The notes under the pieces: generated by a model
Databases searched by the model: none
What the model saw: the letters and a program-made list of their open reading frames with translations, nothing else
What the model was told of the DNA's origin: nothing
Assembly (NCBI GenBank): GCA_964413905.1
Contig: CAYPUG010000081.1
Location: forward strand, 1-12,223
Origin: CAYPUG01 sp964413905
Lineage (GTDB): Bacteria > Chloroflexota > Anaerolineae > JAADDB01
Direction: 5' to 3'
DNA: 12,223 nucleotides
In this document: positions 1 through 6,522 of the stretch, one piece after another
Position numbering within the stretch: position 1 is the stretch's first letter
Layout: each line of letters begins with the position of its first letter
Program-made: the position numbers and the translations under genes

Positions 1-657
1 GACTTCGTGTGGGTGGATTCGGACGGCGATGGGGAGCAGGACAGTTCGGAGACGACGGGGGTGGCAAACGTGCCCTTACACGTCACCGGCGTCAACATTA
101 TCCATGAAACCCTGGACATCACGGTGACCACATCGGTGACGGGGTATTACACGGTGGAGGACCTGTTGCCCGGGACGTACACGGTGACCGCGCCTTCCAA
201 TTACAGCGGGTATGTGCTCACTACGTCCAACGTCCAGACGACGACGTTGAGCCTTGGGGACATGGAAGACCTGACGTTGGACTTCGGATACATTGCTCCC
301 ACCGGCGTCCAACTGCAACAGATGCGGGTGGAACCGAGTGTGGGGGAAGTGGTCCTCCAATGGGAGGTCCGAGTGATCGGTGAACACATGCCCGTGTTCC
401 GGGTGTGGCGCTCTGGGCTCGGACACACGTGGGAACTTCTCACGCCGGAGGGGGTATCGTGGGCTACCCGTCGGGGAAACACCGCGACGTATCTTTACCA
501 CGACACAGAGGTCCGGCCGGGAGCCACGTACTTTTACCGGCTAGAAGATGAACTCGGCAACATCTACGGCCCCTGGCAGGTCGCCGTGCCCGAGGTGGAT
601 GATGGAGGAGGAACCCTGCTTTCAGGGCGCGTGTTCCTGCCCTTCATCAGTCGCTGA
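1..657 (+). CDS. C-terminal part of a secreted/surface protein with SdrD-B-like domain (5' truncated)
   Basis: The reading frame is open from the first base, so the gene begins outside the window; 218 residues are visible. Residues 1-100 form an SdrD B-like (Cna-B type, Ig-like) repeat. The opening FVWVDSDGDGEQD with a following acidic residue matches the W-x-D-x-N/D-x-DG-x-Q-D-x2-E hallmark of this calcium-binding surface fold, and the GTYTVTAP strand closes it. Residues about 103-200 look like a fibronectin-III-like beta-sandwich (VVLQWEV, FRVWRS, ATYFYRLED) of the kind attached to extracellular Chloroflexota proteins. The chain ends GRVFLPFISR, a short hydrophobic-then-basic terminus that I recall on many secreted proteins of this phylum. 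Role: adhesive or structural cell-surface protein, inferred only. The substrate is unknown because the N-terminal part is missing. There is no terminator with a T-run on this strand after the stop. Confidence 0.8.
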   Translation, partial: DFVWVDSDGDGEQDSSETTGVANVPLHVTGVNIIHETLDITVTTSVTGYYTVEDLLPGTYTVTAPSNYSGYVLTTSNVQTTTLSLGDMEDLTLDFGYIAPTGVQLQQMRVEPSVGEVVLQWEVRVIGEHMPVFRVWRSGLGHTWELLTPEGVSWATRRGNTATYLYHDTEVRPGATYFYRLEDELGNIYGPWQVAVPEVDDGGGTLLSGRVFLPFISR

Positions 658-695
658 GGAATAAAGAGAGGGGTCAATCCTCCGTTCATCGGCAT

Positions 696-738
696 AAAAA
701 GGAAAAGGGGTGGGCGAGGGCACTGCCTTCGCCCACCC
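696..738 (-). terminator. Rho-independent terminator of the EamA permease gene
   Basis: A 13-bp stem (708-720 with 726-738, one G-T pair) closes a 5-nt loop. Read on the minus strand it is followed by C, four Ts, CC and five Ts (positions 706 down to 696). On the plus strand no T-run follows, so it serves the minus-strand permease gene that ends at 824. Confidence 0.75.
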
Positions 739-823
739 GTGGCTGTGCAAAGGCCGCTTCGGCAACATGGGGCGCTCTGACAGATCTGCCTTTGCTGTCA
801 AATGCTGCTTGACGGCCTGCTGC

Positions 824-1708
824 TCACATTTCCTCTCCCCGGGCGGCCAGGTAAATGCCCAGCAAAATGAGCCCGCCTCCCACGATTTTCGCCCACGTCA
901 GCCCTTCCCCAAAGAGGAAGTAGGCCATAATGGTAGCCATCACCGGTTCCCCTAACAGGCTGACCGCGACCAGGCTGGCCGTGACCCAGCGCAAGGCCCA
1001 GTTGTACGTGCTGTGTCCCAAAATTTGAGGGACGATCGCGATGCCCAACAGCGCGGCCCACGTTTGGGTAGAGAAACCCGTAATCGGCAACCCCATGCTC
1101 AACACCACCATCCAGAGGAGGAGGGCCGCGGTGCCGTACACCACCGTCACATAGGCAACCAAGGAGAGTTTCGGGCGCAAATTACGGCCGATGAGCAGGT
1201 ACAACGCCGCGCTGATGCTTCCGAAGATGGCCAGGATGTCCCCCCACAGTGCCTGACCACCGATCGCGAAATCCCCCGCGCCAATGATGACGCCGCCCAC
1301 CACGCTAATGACAATGCCCAGCGCGGTGAGGCGGGTGATTCGGTCCCGGCTGATGAAGGGGGTGAGTAGCCCCACCCAGATGGGATTCGTGTTCACCAAC
1401 ACCACACTGCTGGCCACAGACGTGTAGTCCAGGGAGGAGATCCAGGTGGCGAAGTGGAGGGCCAGGAAGAAGCCCGAGAGGAGGGTTAGGCGGAGGTCCC
1501 CCCGGGTTAAGCCGCGCAACTCATCTCGGGCTTTCCACCAGGCCAGGGGGAGCAGGAGCAGCGTGGCCAATCCCGTGCGGTACGCGGCCACCGTCAGTGC
1601 GGGTGCGTCCGCCAGGCGGACGAAGATCGCGCCTGTGGAGACCGCGAAAATGCCCAGAAAGAGCGCCAGGTAGGGGGACACCGGAGCGTGTTTTTCTTGA
1701 TGGGCCAT
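824..1708 (-). CDS. EamA/DMT-family permease (RhaT/YdcZ-like drug/metabolite transporter)
   Basis: The product has 294 residues and about ten hydrophobic segments in two homologous halves, the normal architecture and length for two EamA domains. Recognisable family features are the first-half stretch GAIFVRLADAPALTVAAYR, the end of the first half where a VLVNTNPIWVGLL segment precedes an inter-helix loop, and the second-half LLGEPVMATIMAYFLFGE motif. It is expected in the cytoplasmic membrane as an exporter of metabolites or amino acids; the substrate cannot be read from sequence. The start at 1708 is chosen because GAGGAGGA lies about 8 nt upstream and the following MAHQEKHAP leads straight into the first helix. 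A longer in-frame reading back to 1894 would run through the promoter and adds unrelated sequence. It is a single-gene unit: own promoter at 1739-1766, own terminator at 696-738. Confidence 0.9.
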   Translation of the reverse strand: MAHQEKHAPVSPYLALFLGIFAVSTGAIFVRLADAPALTVAAYRTGLATLLLLPLAWWKARDELRGLTRGDLRLTLLSGFFLALHFATWISSLDYTSVASSVVLVNTNPIWVGLLTPFISRDRITRLTALGIVISVVGGVIIGAGDFAIGGQALWGDILAIFGSISAALYLLIGRNLRPKLSLVAYVTVVYGTAALLLWMVVLSMGLPITGFSTQTWAALLGIAIVPQILGHSTYNWALRWVTASLVAVSLLGEPVMATIMAYFLFGEGLTWAKIVGGGLILLGIYLAARGEEM

Positions 1709-1738
1709 TCTGATTGTCCTCCTCGTAGTATGGCTTCC

Positions 1739-1766
1739 ATGATACCCGAATTCTGTTACTTTGCAA
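1739..1766 (-). promoter_or_regulatory. Predicted sigma-70-type promoter of the permease gene
   Basis: Minus strand: TTGCAA (1766-1761), 16-bp spacer, TATCAT (1744-1739). The -10 box matches the consensus at 5 of 6 bases and the -35 at 4 of 6. It would start transcription about 25 nt before the permease ATG. Confidence 0.5.
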
Positions 1767-1822
1767 TCGGTAGACGTGTCCGCATGCAACATTGATAAGT
1801 CCTGCCCCGCAACGGAAGAAGG

Positions 1823-1850
1823 TTGACAGAATAACCACTTTGCATAAGAT
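1823..1850 (+). promoter_or_regulatory. Predicted sigma-70-type promoter of the double-CNBD gene
   Basis: A perfect -35 box TTGACA (1823-1828) is followed after 16 bp by TAAGAT (1845-1850, 4 of 6). It is divergent from the permease promoter, with the two -35 boxes about 57 bp apart. Transcription from here starts downstream of the TTG at 1792 and supports the GTG start at 1909. Confidence 0.5.
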
Positions 1851-1908
1851 TGGGGGATGGATTGTAAGTTTGGCTGGTGATGACCAAGCCTCACGGGAGG
1901 AAAAGGTT

Positions 1909-3102
1909 GTGAACGCGGATTTGAACGTTATCACGTTGTACTTGCGAAGGGTGCCTTTTTTGCGCGCTTTACCCGAGAGCACCCTCGAAGCCGTTGCTCG
2001 TCGTATGCATAAAACAACGGTTCCCGCAGGTTCTCCCATCTTTCGGGTCGGTGATCCGGGAGACGCCATCTACGTGGTGGATTCCGGCGAGGTGGAGATC
2101 TCCACTGAGGATGGCATACCCATCGCGGTGGTGTACACCGGTTCCACGCTAGGCGAGGTGGAAGTTCTGGGTGAATTGCCCCGTAAAGTGAATGCCTACG
2201 CGCTCACCGATACGACCCTGTGGGTGCTTCATCGGAGCGACCTCACTGCATTGGCCCAGGAGCATCCTGATTTGCGTCGGGCCATAACCCACGCGTTGGG
2301 CCGTCAGGCCGGGGAACAACCGGGACGTCCCACCGCAGACGATCTTCGCTCCGTCTCATTGTTCCAAGGCTTAACCGATGATCAATTAGAAAAAATTGCT
2401 GCCCTTTTATCGACCACTCATTATCAAGCCAACTCCTACATTTACACCCACGGAACTCCTGCGCAGGAACTCTACATCCTTGTGGAGGGTGAGGTCAGTG
2501 TGCGGGAACATGCGGGAGGGCAATTCCTGGAACTCTACCGCGTGGGACCGAATGAGGTGTTTGGTGTGGAAGAAGTGCTAAAACACGATACTCGTCAGAC
2601 CGAAGCCTTTGCTCTCACGGATGTCAAATGTTGGACTCTTACTGCTTCCGACTTGGAGACACTGGTTGAGGAAATGCCCCGTCTCGGCCTGAACTTGGCC
2701 CGGACCATCAGCGACCGGCTCATTCAGCGTCAACCTGTGGCCGTGGCGGCTCCTCAAAAACGTGCAGACGTTCCGCAAGTCCGAATTCAAAAGACGCGTC
2801 CCCCAAAAACGCGACGGCAGGGCGGCCTTGGCGCGTGGTTCCGACATCTCGATCGAGGAGCGCGAGTGAAATTAGTGGCTCTTATCATTCTCATCGTGTG
2901 GTTGGTTGGCGTGGCCATGCCCGTCACCTTGCATCGAACCATGTCCCAGAACAAGCTCTATACCCATGTCGGCGAAGATCTAAGTACCACCGTCATCGGC
3001 AATAGCCCGGCCGGGGTTCCCCTGGCTACCGAACTGGAGGCATCCTATCCCACACCTACAGCCACACCCGTTCCTACGCCTACGCCTACCACATCTCAGT
3101 AA
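1909..3102 (+). CDS. Membrane-anchored protein with two cyclic-nucleotide-binding (Crp-type) domains
   Basis: The product has 397 residues from a GTG start at 1909, chosen because GGAGG lies 8 nt upstream and a promoter sits just before it. Residues ~14-125 and ~148-270 are two cNMP-binding beta-roll domains (PAGSPIFRVGDPGDAIYVVDSGEVEI; later YILVEGEVSV). In domain 1 the phosphate-binding cassette keeps Gly82-Glu83 and Pro91-Arg92 at the canonical spacing, so ligand binding is possible. In domain 2 the Glu is Val220 and only Arg229 remains, so it is probably degenerate. A basic linker (~280-319) leads to one transmembrane helix at ~320-341. By the positive-inside rule the sensors are cytoplasmic and a ~55-residue tail is outside, ending in a Pro/Thr-rich run. 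There is no helix-turn-helix, kinase or cyclase domain, so it is not a Crp/Fnr transcription factor. Output and ligand are unknown. Confidence 0.85.
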   Translation: MNADLNVITLYLRRVPFLRALPESTLEAVARRMHKTTVPAGSPIFRVGDPGDAIYVVDSGEVEISTEDGIPIAVVYTGSTLGEVEVLGELPRKVNAYALTDTTLWVLHRSDLTALAQEHPDLRRAITHALGRQAGEQPGRPTADDLRSVSLFQGLTDDQLEKIAALLSTTHYQANSYIYTHGTPAQELYILVEGEVSVREHAGGQFLELYRVGPNEVFGVEEVLKHDTRQTEAFALTDVKCWTLTASDLETLVEEMPRLGLNLARTISDRLIQRQPVAVAAPQKRADVPQVRIQKTRPPKTRRQGGLGAWFRHLDRGARVKLVALIILIVWLVGVAMPVTLHRTMSQNKLYTHVGEDLSTTVIGNSPAGVPLATELEASYPTPTATPVPTPTPTTSQ

Positions 3103-3116
3103 AACCGGGGAAAAGG

Positions 3117-3180
3117 AAAAAAGCGATGCAGAAGTGGCCTCCGAGGCGGTGCTCTTCCGAAGAGCGCCGCCTCGGTGCAT
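3117..3180 (-). terminator. Strong hairpin between convergent genes; terminator for hsp20, possibly also for the CNBD gene
   Basis: A 16-bp stem (3141-3156 with 3160-3175, one G-T pair) has a 3-nt loop. The base can be extended by ATGCA (3126-3130) pairing TGCAT (3176-3180). On the minus strand a run of six Ts (3122-3117) follows, so it terminates the hsp20 transcript. The plus strand lacks a T-run, so its role for the CNBD gene is uncertain. Confidence 0.65.
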
Positions 3181-3203
3181 GTAGGGGATAGGCCAGACGT
3201 CTT

Positions 3204-3629
3204 TTACTCCGTCTTCACCTGAATCTTACGGGTGCGGGCTTTATCCACTCTGGGAATAGTGAGCCGCAGAACACCGTTCTTGAAAACCGCTTCTGCTTTC
3301 TCCTGATCCACCGGGATGTCCAGGTTCAACGCTCGGTGGACCGGACCGTAATACCGCTCGCGGATAATGGATTTTCCCTGGATCTCCGGTTCGGGAAGTG
3401 TGGCGTTGATGACCAGCGTATCCCCCTCGAAGGTGATATCCACATCTTCCGGTTTGGCGCCCGGCAGATTCGTTTCCAAAATAAGCGCCTCATCCGTCAA
3501 CCACACATCTACGGGCAGTATAGCACCGCGGGGTTGAGTGGTCGAGGATTCTGCCCGCGTCCGGAGGCTGGGGCCAAACATTTGGTTGAACATTTCCTGC
3601 CATAACTCAAACGGTGTATACTCGCGCAT
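3204..3629 (-). CDS. hsp20: Small heat-shock protein, Hsp20/alpha-crystallin family
   Basis: The product has 141 residues, typical for bacterial sHSPs. A short N-terminal arm (FELWQEMFNQMFGP) is followed by an alpha-crystallin domain at ~36-130. That domain contains LPVDVWLTDEALILETNLPG, the GVLRLTIPR strand (GVL at 119-121) and a C-terminal IQV (136-138), which corresponds to the I-x-I/V docking motif for oligomer assembly. It is an ATP-independent holdase in the cytoplasm. The start is supported by AAGGAGG about 8-10 nt upstream. The upstream 238 bases (3630-3867) show no CIRCE (TTAGCACTC-N9-GAGTGCTAA) or HAIR operator and no convincing promoter, so the gene may be read through from uspA or use a promoter I could not recognise. 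It lies beside a universal stress protein, a stress pairing. Confidence 0.92.
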   Translation of the reverse strand: MREYTPFELWQEMFNQMFGPSLRTRAESSTTQPRGAILPVDVWLTDEALILETNLPGAKPEDVDITFEGDTLVINATLPEPEIQGKSIIRERYYGPVHRALNLDIPVDQEKAEAVFKNGVLRLTIPRVDKARTRKIQVKTE

Positions 3630-3867
3630 CGATCTCCCTCCTTCTTCCTGCTGTCTTCCTATCGGGGAAAAGTGCCAACTTGGTTGTTTCAGTGTTTTAG
3701 AATAAGTACTTCACGTTAGAAGGAGATATGCGCGACGTAAGTATTTTGTAAGAACCCCGGTGTGATTCCACTCTGGCTTTTAGCCCCCGCAGGAGGGACG
3801 TGCTCCACACGCTAAGGTGTACAAGATCCGATACGTCGCTCACTTAGAGCGAAAAAACGGGGCGATG

Positions 3868-4308
3868 TTAGGGATTTCGGGCTCGGATGAGTAGGATCGG
3901 ACAGGGGGCCATGCGCAGTACACGCTCGGCCACGGAACCGAACGCCCACCGACTTAGGCCACTGCGGCCGTGAGTCGCCATGACGATCAGGTCGATGTCA
4001 TGGTCACCCGCGTAGTCCGCGATAGCTTCCGCGGTACGTCCTTCGATGACATCCCCTTCTGCGGTGCATCCTTCTTTTCGGAGTTCTTCCACCTTCTCCT
4101 GGATATACTTTTGTGCTTCCTCTTGCAGTTGAGGCAGCAGTTCAATCTCTACCGGCGCGAGTTCGGGGAGCACAGGCAGCGGTGGGATTTCCACCACCCG
4201 GAGCAGGATCAGCGTGGCGTCGAACGCTTTAGCCATGGTTTTCGCGTGGGGTAATGCTTGCTCGGACAGTGGAGAGCCGTCAAGCGTGCACAGAATGCGC
4301 TTGTACAT
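3868..4308 (-). CDS. Universal stress protein, UspA family
   Basis: The product has 146 residues, a single-domain UspA fold of normal length. The N-terminus MYKRILCTLDGS carries the conserved Asp10. The C-terminal ATP-binding loop reads ATHGRSGLSRWAFGS, giving Gly114-x9-Gly124-Ser125 of the G-2x-G-9x-G-S/T motif, with Ala111 in place of the first Gly. A similar variant occurs in many ATP-binding Usps. The start has AGGAGG about 7 nt upstream. It begins 17 nt after the stop of the mutase gene, so it is very probably the last gene of the carboxylase/mutase operon. The family is a cytoplasmic nucleotide-binding stress regulator; the partner is unknown. Confidence 0.92.
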   Translation of the reverse strand: MYKRILCTLDGSPLSEQALPHAKTMAKAFDATLILLRVVEIPPLPVLPELAPVEIELLPQLQEEAQKYIQEKVEELRKEGCTAEGDVIEGRTAEAIADYAGDHDIDLIVMATHGRSGLSRWAFGSVAERVLRMAPCPILLIRARNP

Positions 4309-4325
4309 AGCCGTCCCTCCTTTCT

Positions 4326-6002
4326 CTACAACGTCAACGGTGCGCGGTATTCACCAAACACCTTTCGCAACACACCACAAATTTCCCCTAATGTTGCGTA
4401 CGCCTCGACGGCTTCAATGAACAGGGGCATCAGGGAGGCATGTGGATCACGGGCTGCGGCTTCCAGCCGATTGAGCACGTGTGCGACTCGGGCCGAATCC
4501 CGTTGTGCACGGACTTCTTGTAAGCGTTGGATTTGGGCTTTTTGCACCGCGGGATCGACTTTGAGAATGCGTTCGGGTTTATGATCCTCTTCTTCCACGA
4601 ACGCGTTCACGCCGACTACGACCTGTTCTCCGCTTTCGATGGCTTTCTGTGCCGCGTACGCGGCCTCCTGAATGTGCTGCTGTACCCATCCCATCTCAAT
4701 AGCCCGCAAGGCACCGCCCAACGCATCAATTTGCTCGATGTACTCTCGGGCTCGCTTTTCCAGTTCGTTGGTCAGATATTCAATGTAATATGAACCGGCG
4801 AGCGGGTCTACAGTATCGGCGACGCCTGATTCGTAAGCGATGATCTGTTGCGTGCGCAGGGCGAGTTTGGCCGATTCTTCTGTTGGTAGGGCTAACGCCT
4901 CATCCATCGCGTTCGTGTGTAGACTTTGTGTGCCACCCAACACCGCGGCCAGGGCCTGCAGCGTCACCCGCACAATATTGTTCTGAACCTGTTGGGCAGT
5001 CAACGTAGAGCCTGCGGTCTGTGTGTGGAAGCGTAGTCGCAACGCGCGGGGATCGGTCGCGCCAAACCGGTCCCGCATGATGCGAGCCCACAGTCTCCGA
5101 GCCGCGCGAAACTTGGCGATTTCCTCCAAGAAGTTGTTGTGGGCGTTGAAGAAAAAGGAAATCTGACGGGCAAACACGTTCACATCCAAGCCGGCATCGA
5201 TGGCCCGGCGCACATACTCAATGCCGTTCGCCAGGGTGAAGCCGATTTCCTGTGCAGCGGTTGAGCCAGCCTCGCGAATGTGGTAACCGGAAATGCTGAT
5301 GGTGTTCCACTTGGGCACATGCTCGGCGGCATAACGGAACACGTCTACGGTCAGGCGCATAGAGGGTTCTGGTGGGAAGATGTACGTCCCGCGGGCAATG
5401 TATTCCTTTAAAATGTCGTTCTGAATTGTGCCCCGAAGTTTATGGGATGGCACCCCTTGTTTTTTTGCTACCGCAATGACCATGGCCAGAAGGACGGCCG
5501 CAGGCGCGTTAATGGTCATGGAAATGCTCACCCGGTCCAGGGGAATACCGTCCAGGAGTATCTCCATATCCCGGAGACTGGAGATAGAGACTCCGACCTT
5601 TCCCACTTCTCCTTCGGCCAAGGGATCATCTGCGTCCAATCCTAGTTGGGTCGGCAGATCGAACGCGACGGATAACCCGGTCTGTCCTTGTTCCAGGAGG
5701 TACTTGTATCGACGATTGCTCTCTTCCGCGGTCGCGTACCCCGCGTACTGACGCATCGTCCACAGGCGGCCTCGGTACATCGTGGGTTGAACGCCGCGCG
5801 TGTACGGAAAATCTCCCGGAAAACCCAAATCCTCGAGGTCGTCAACGTCCACATCGGCGGATGTGAGAAATCGAGGCACGGGAATGCCGGAGGACGTCTC
5901 AAACTGTTCGCGGCGTTCGGGAAAACGTTTGAGGGCGGGGTTTAAAACGCGTTCTTCCCACTCTTGCCGGGCCCGGCGAATCGCTTCCGGGTTGCTGCTC
6001 AT
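4326..6002 (-). CDS. Methylmalonyl-CoA mutase, large (substrate-binding) subunit without B12 domain
   Basis: The product has 558 residues, the TIM-barrel half only. The C-terminal cobalamin-binding domain (DxHxxG...) of full-length mutases (~720 aa) is absent and must be a separate polypeptide. Recognisable motifs are WTMRQYAGYATAEESN (82-96), GTIQNDILKEY (191-201), ISISGYHIREAGS (catalytic-type His241) and LGGTQSLHTNAMDEAL. Specificity: Tyr86 and Arg204 (in KEYIARGTYIF) align with the carboxylate-binding Tyr89 and Arg207 of the Propionibacterium enzyme. Isobutyryl-CoA mutases have Phe and Gln there. Hence methylmalonyl-CoA/succinyl-CoA interconversion is the best call. The start at 6002 has GGGAGGTGG just upstream. 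It is third in a minus-strand operon, 22 nt after the biotin carrier gene and 17 nt before uspA. Confidence 0.92.
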   Translation of the reverse strand: MSSNPEAIRRARQEWEERVLNPALKRFPERREQFETSSGIPVPRFLTSADVDVDDLEDLGFPGDFPYTRGVQPTMYRGRLWTMRQYAGYATAEESNRRYKYLLEQGQTGLSVAFDLPTQLGLDADDPLAEGEVGKVGVSISSLRDMEILLDGIPLDRVSISMTINAPAAVLLAMVIAVAKKQGVPSHKLRGTIQNDILKEYIARGTYIFPPEPSMRLTVDVFRYAAEHVPKWNTISISGYHIREAGSTAAQEIGFTLANGIEYVRRAIDAGLDVNVFARQISFFFNAHNNFLEEIAKFRAARRLWARIMRDRFGATDPRALRLRFHTQTAGSTLTAQQVQNNIVRVTLQALAAVLGGTQSLHTNAMDEALALPTEESAKLALRTQQIIAYESGVADTVDPLAGSYYIEYLTNELEKRAREYIEQIDALGGALRAIEMGWVQQHIQEAAYAAQKAIESGEQVVVGVNAFVEEEDHKPERILKVDPAVQKAQIQRLQEVRAQRDSARVAHVLNRLEAAARDPHASLMPLFIEAVEAYATLGEICGVLRKVFGEYRAPLTL

Positions 6003-6024
6003 GCCCCCACCTCCCTTGTTCCGA

Positions 6025-6522
6025 TTACTCGAACGTTAAGAGCACCGCTCCCTGTTCCACACTATCACCGGGGGAAACGTGTACGGATCGGATACGTCCT
6101 GCTCGGTGTGCGCGAACTTCATTCTCCATTTTCATCGCTTCTAAGATCAAGAGGGGTTGTCCGACTTGAACTTCATCCCCCTCCGCGACTTCTACCTTGA
6201 TAATTCGTCCGGGAATGGGGGCGGTCACCTGGGTGTCCCCACTTGGCGGCGCCAATTGGTTCCGACCGCTCATCAATCGCCGTTGTCGCTCATCTTCCAC
6301 CCGGACGTGGAATTGATTTCCCTGGACAAGTATCGTGTAGCCCTGGCGTTCCTCCTCCACGGCGATTTCGTACGAATGATGGTTGAGGAGAAGGGAGTAC
6401 ACATTTTGTCCGGGGATGCGTACCATGTTTACCTGGACAGGGTGTCCGTCCAGGTAAACGCTGCCATCGGACGAAATTTCAACTTCAAACTCCTCATCGT
6501 CCACCAACACGTAGTATTTCAC
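6025..6522 (-). CDS. Biotin carboxyl carrier protein subunit of an acyl-CoA (propionyl/acetyl-CoA) carboxylase
   Basis: The product has 165 residues from a GTG start at 6522. That GTG overlaps the TGA of the biotin carboxylase gene as GTGA, with GGAGG about 10 nt upstream, which is a classic translational-coupling arrangement. The longer ATG at 6558 would overlap the upstream gene by 40 nt and adds a Gly-rich stretch unlike the family. Residues ~1-85 form a beta-rich segment resembling the BT (biotin carboxylase/carboxyltransferase-bridging) barrel of single-chain PccA proteins. Residues ~95-165 are the biotinyl/lipoyl domain (APIPGRIIKVEVAEGDEV) with the biotinylation site LEAMKMEN, Lys131. 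It carries carboxybiotin from AccC to a carboxyltransferase that is not in this window. Confidence 0.9.
   Translation of the reverse strand: MKYYVLVDDEEFEVEISSDGSVYLDGHPVQVNMVRIPGQNVYSLLLNHHSYEIAVEEERQGYTILVQGNQFHVRVEDERQRRLMSGRNQLAPPSGDTQVTAPIPGRIIKVEVAEGDEVQVGQPLLILEAMKMENEVRAHRAGRIRSVHVSPGDSVEQGAVLLTFE

Noticed and set aside
76..501. Open frames antisense to real genes, for example this 141-codon frame
   Set aside because: They are shadows produced by GC-rich codons of the true genes and show no domain signature.
1709..1894. Upstream start of the EamA permease at 1894
   Set aside because: The extra 62 residues are hydrophilic, cross the promoter, and the ATG at 1708 has a clear GAGGAGGA.
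1792..1908. TTG start at 1792 extending the double-CNBD protein by 39 residues
   Set aside because: It lacks a ribosome binding site, lies upstream of the predicted promoter at 1823-1850, and the GTG at 1909 has an ideal GGAGG 8 nt before it.
3630..3867. Search for CIRCE or HAIR operators and a promoter before hsp20
   Set aside because: No CIRCE or HAIR inverted repeat was found. A palindrome AAGTACTT (3704-3711) is too short to call, and no -35/-10 pair fits well.
3841..3868. TCGCTC-ACTTA-GAGCGA stem after uspA as its terminator
   Set aside because: On the uspA strand the T-run precedes the stem instead of following it, so it does not have terminator form.
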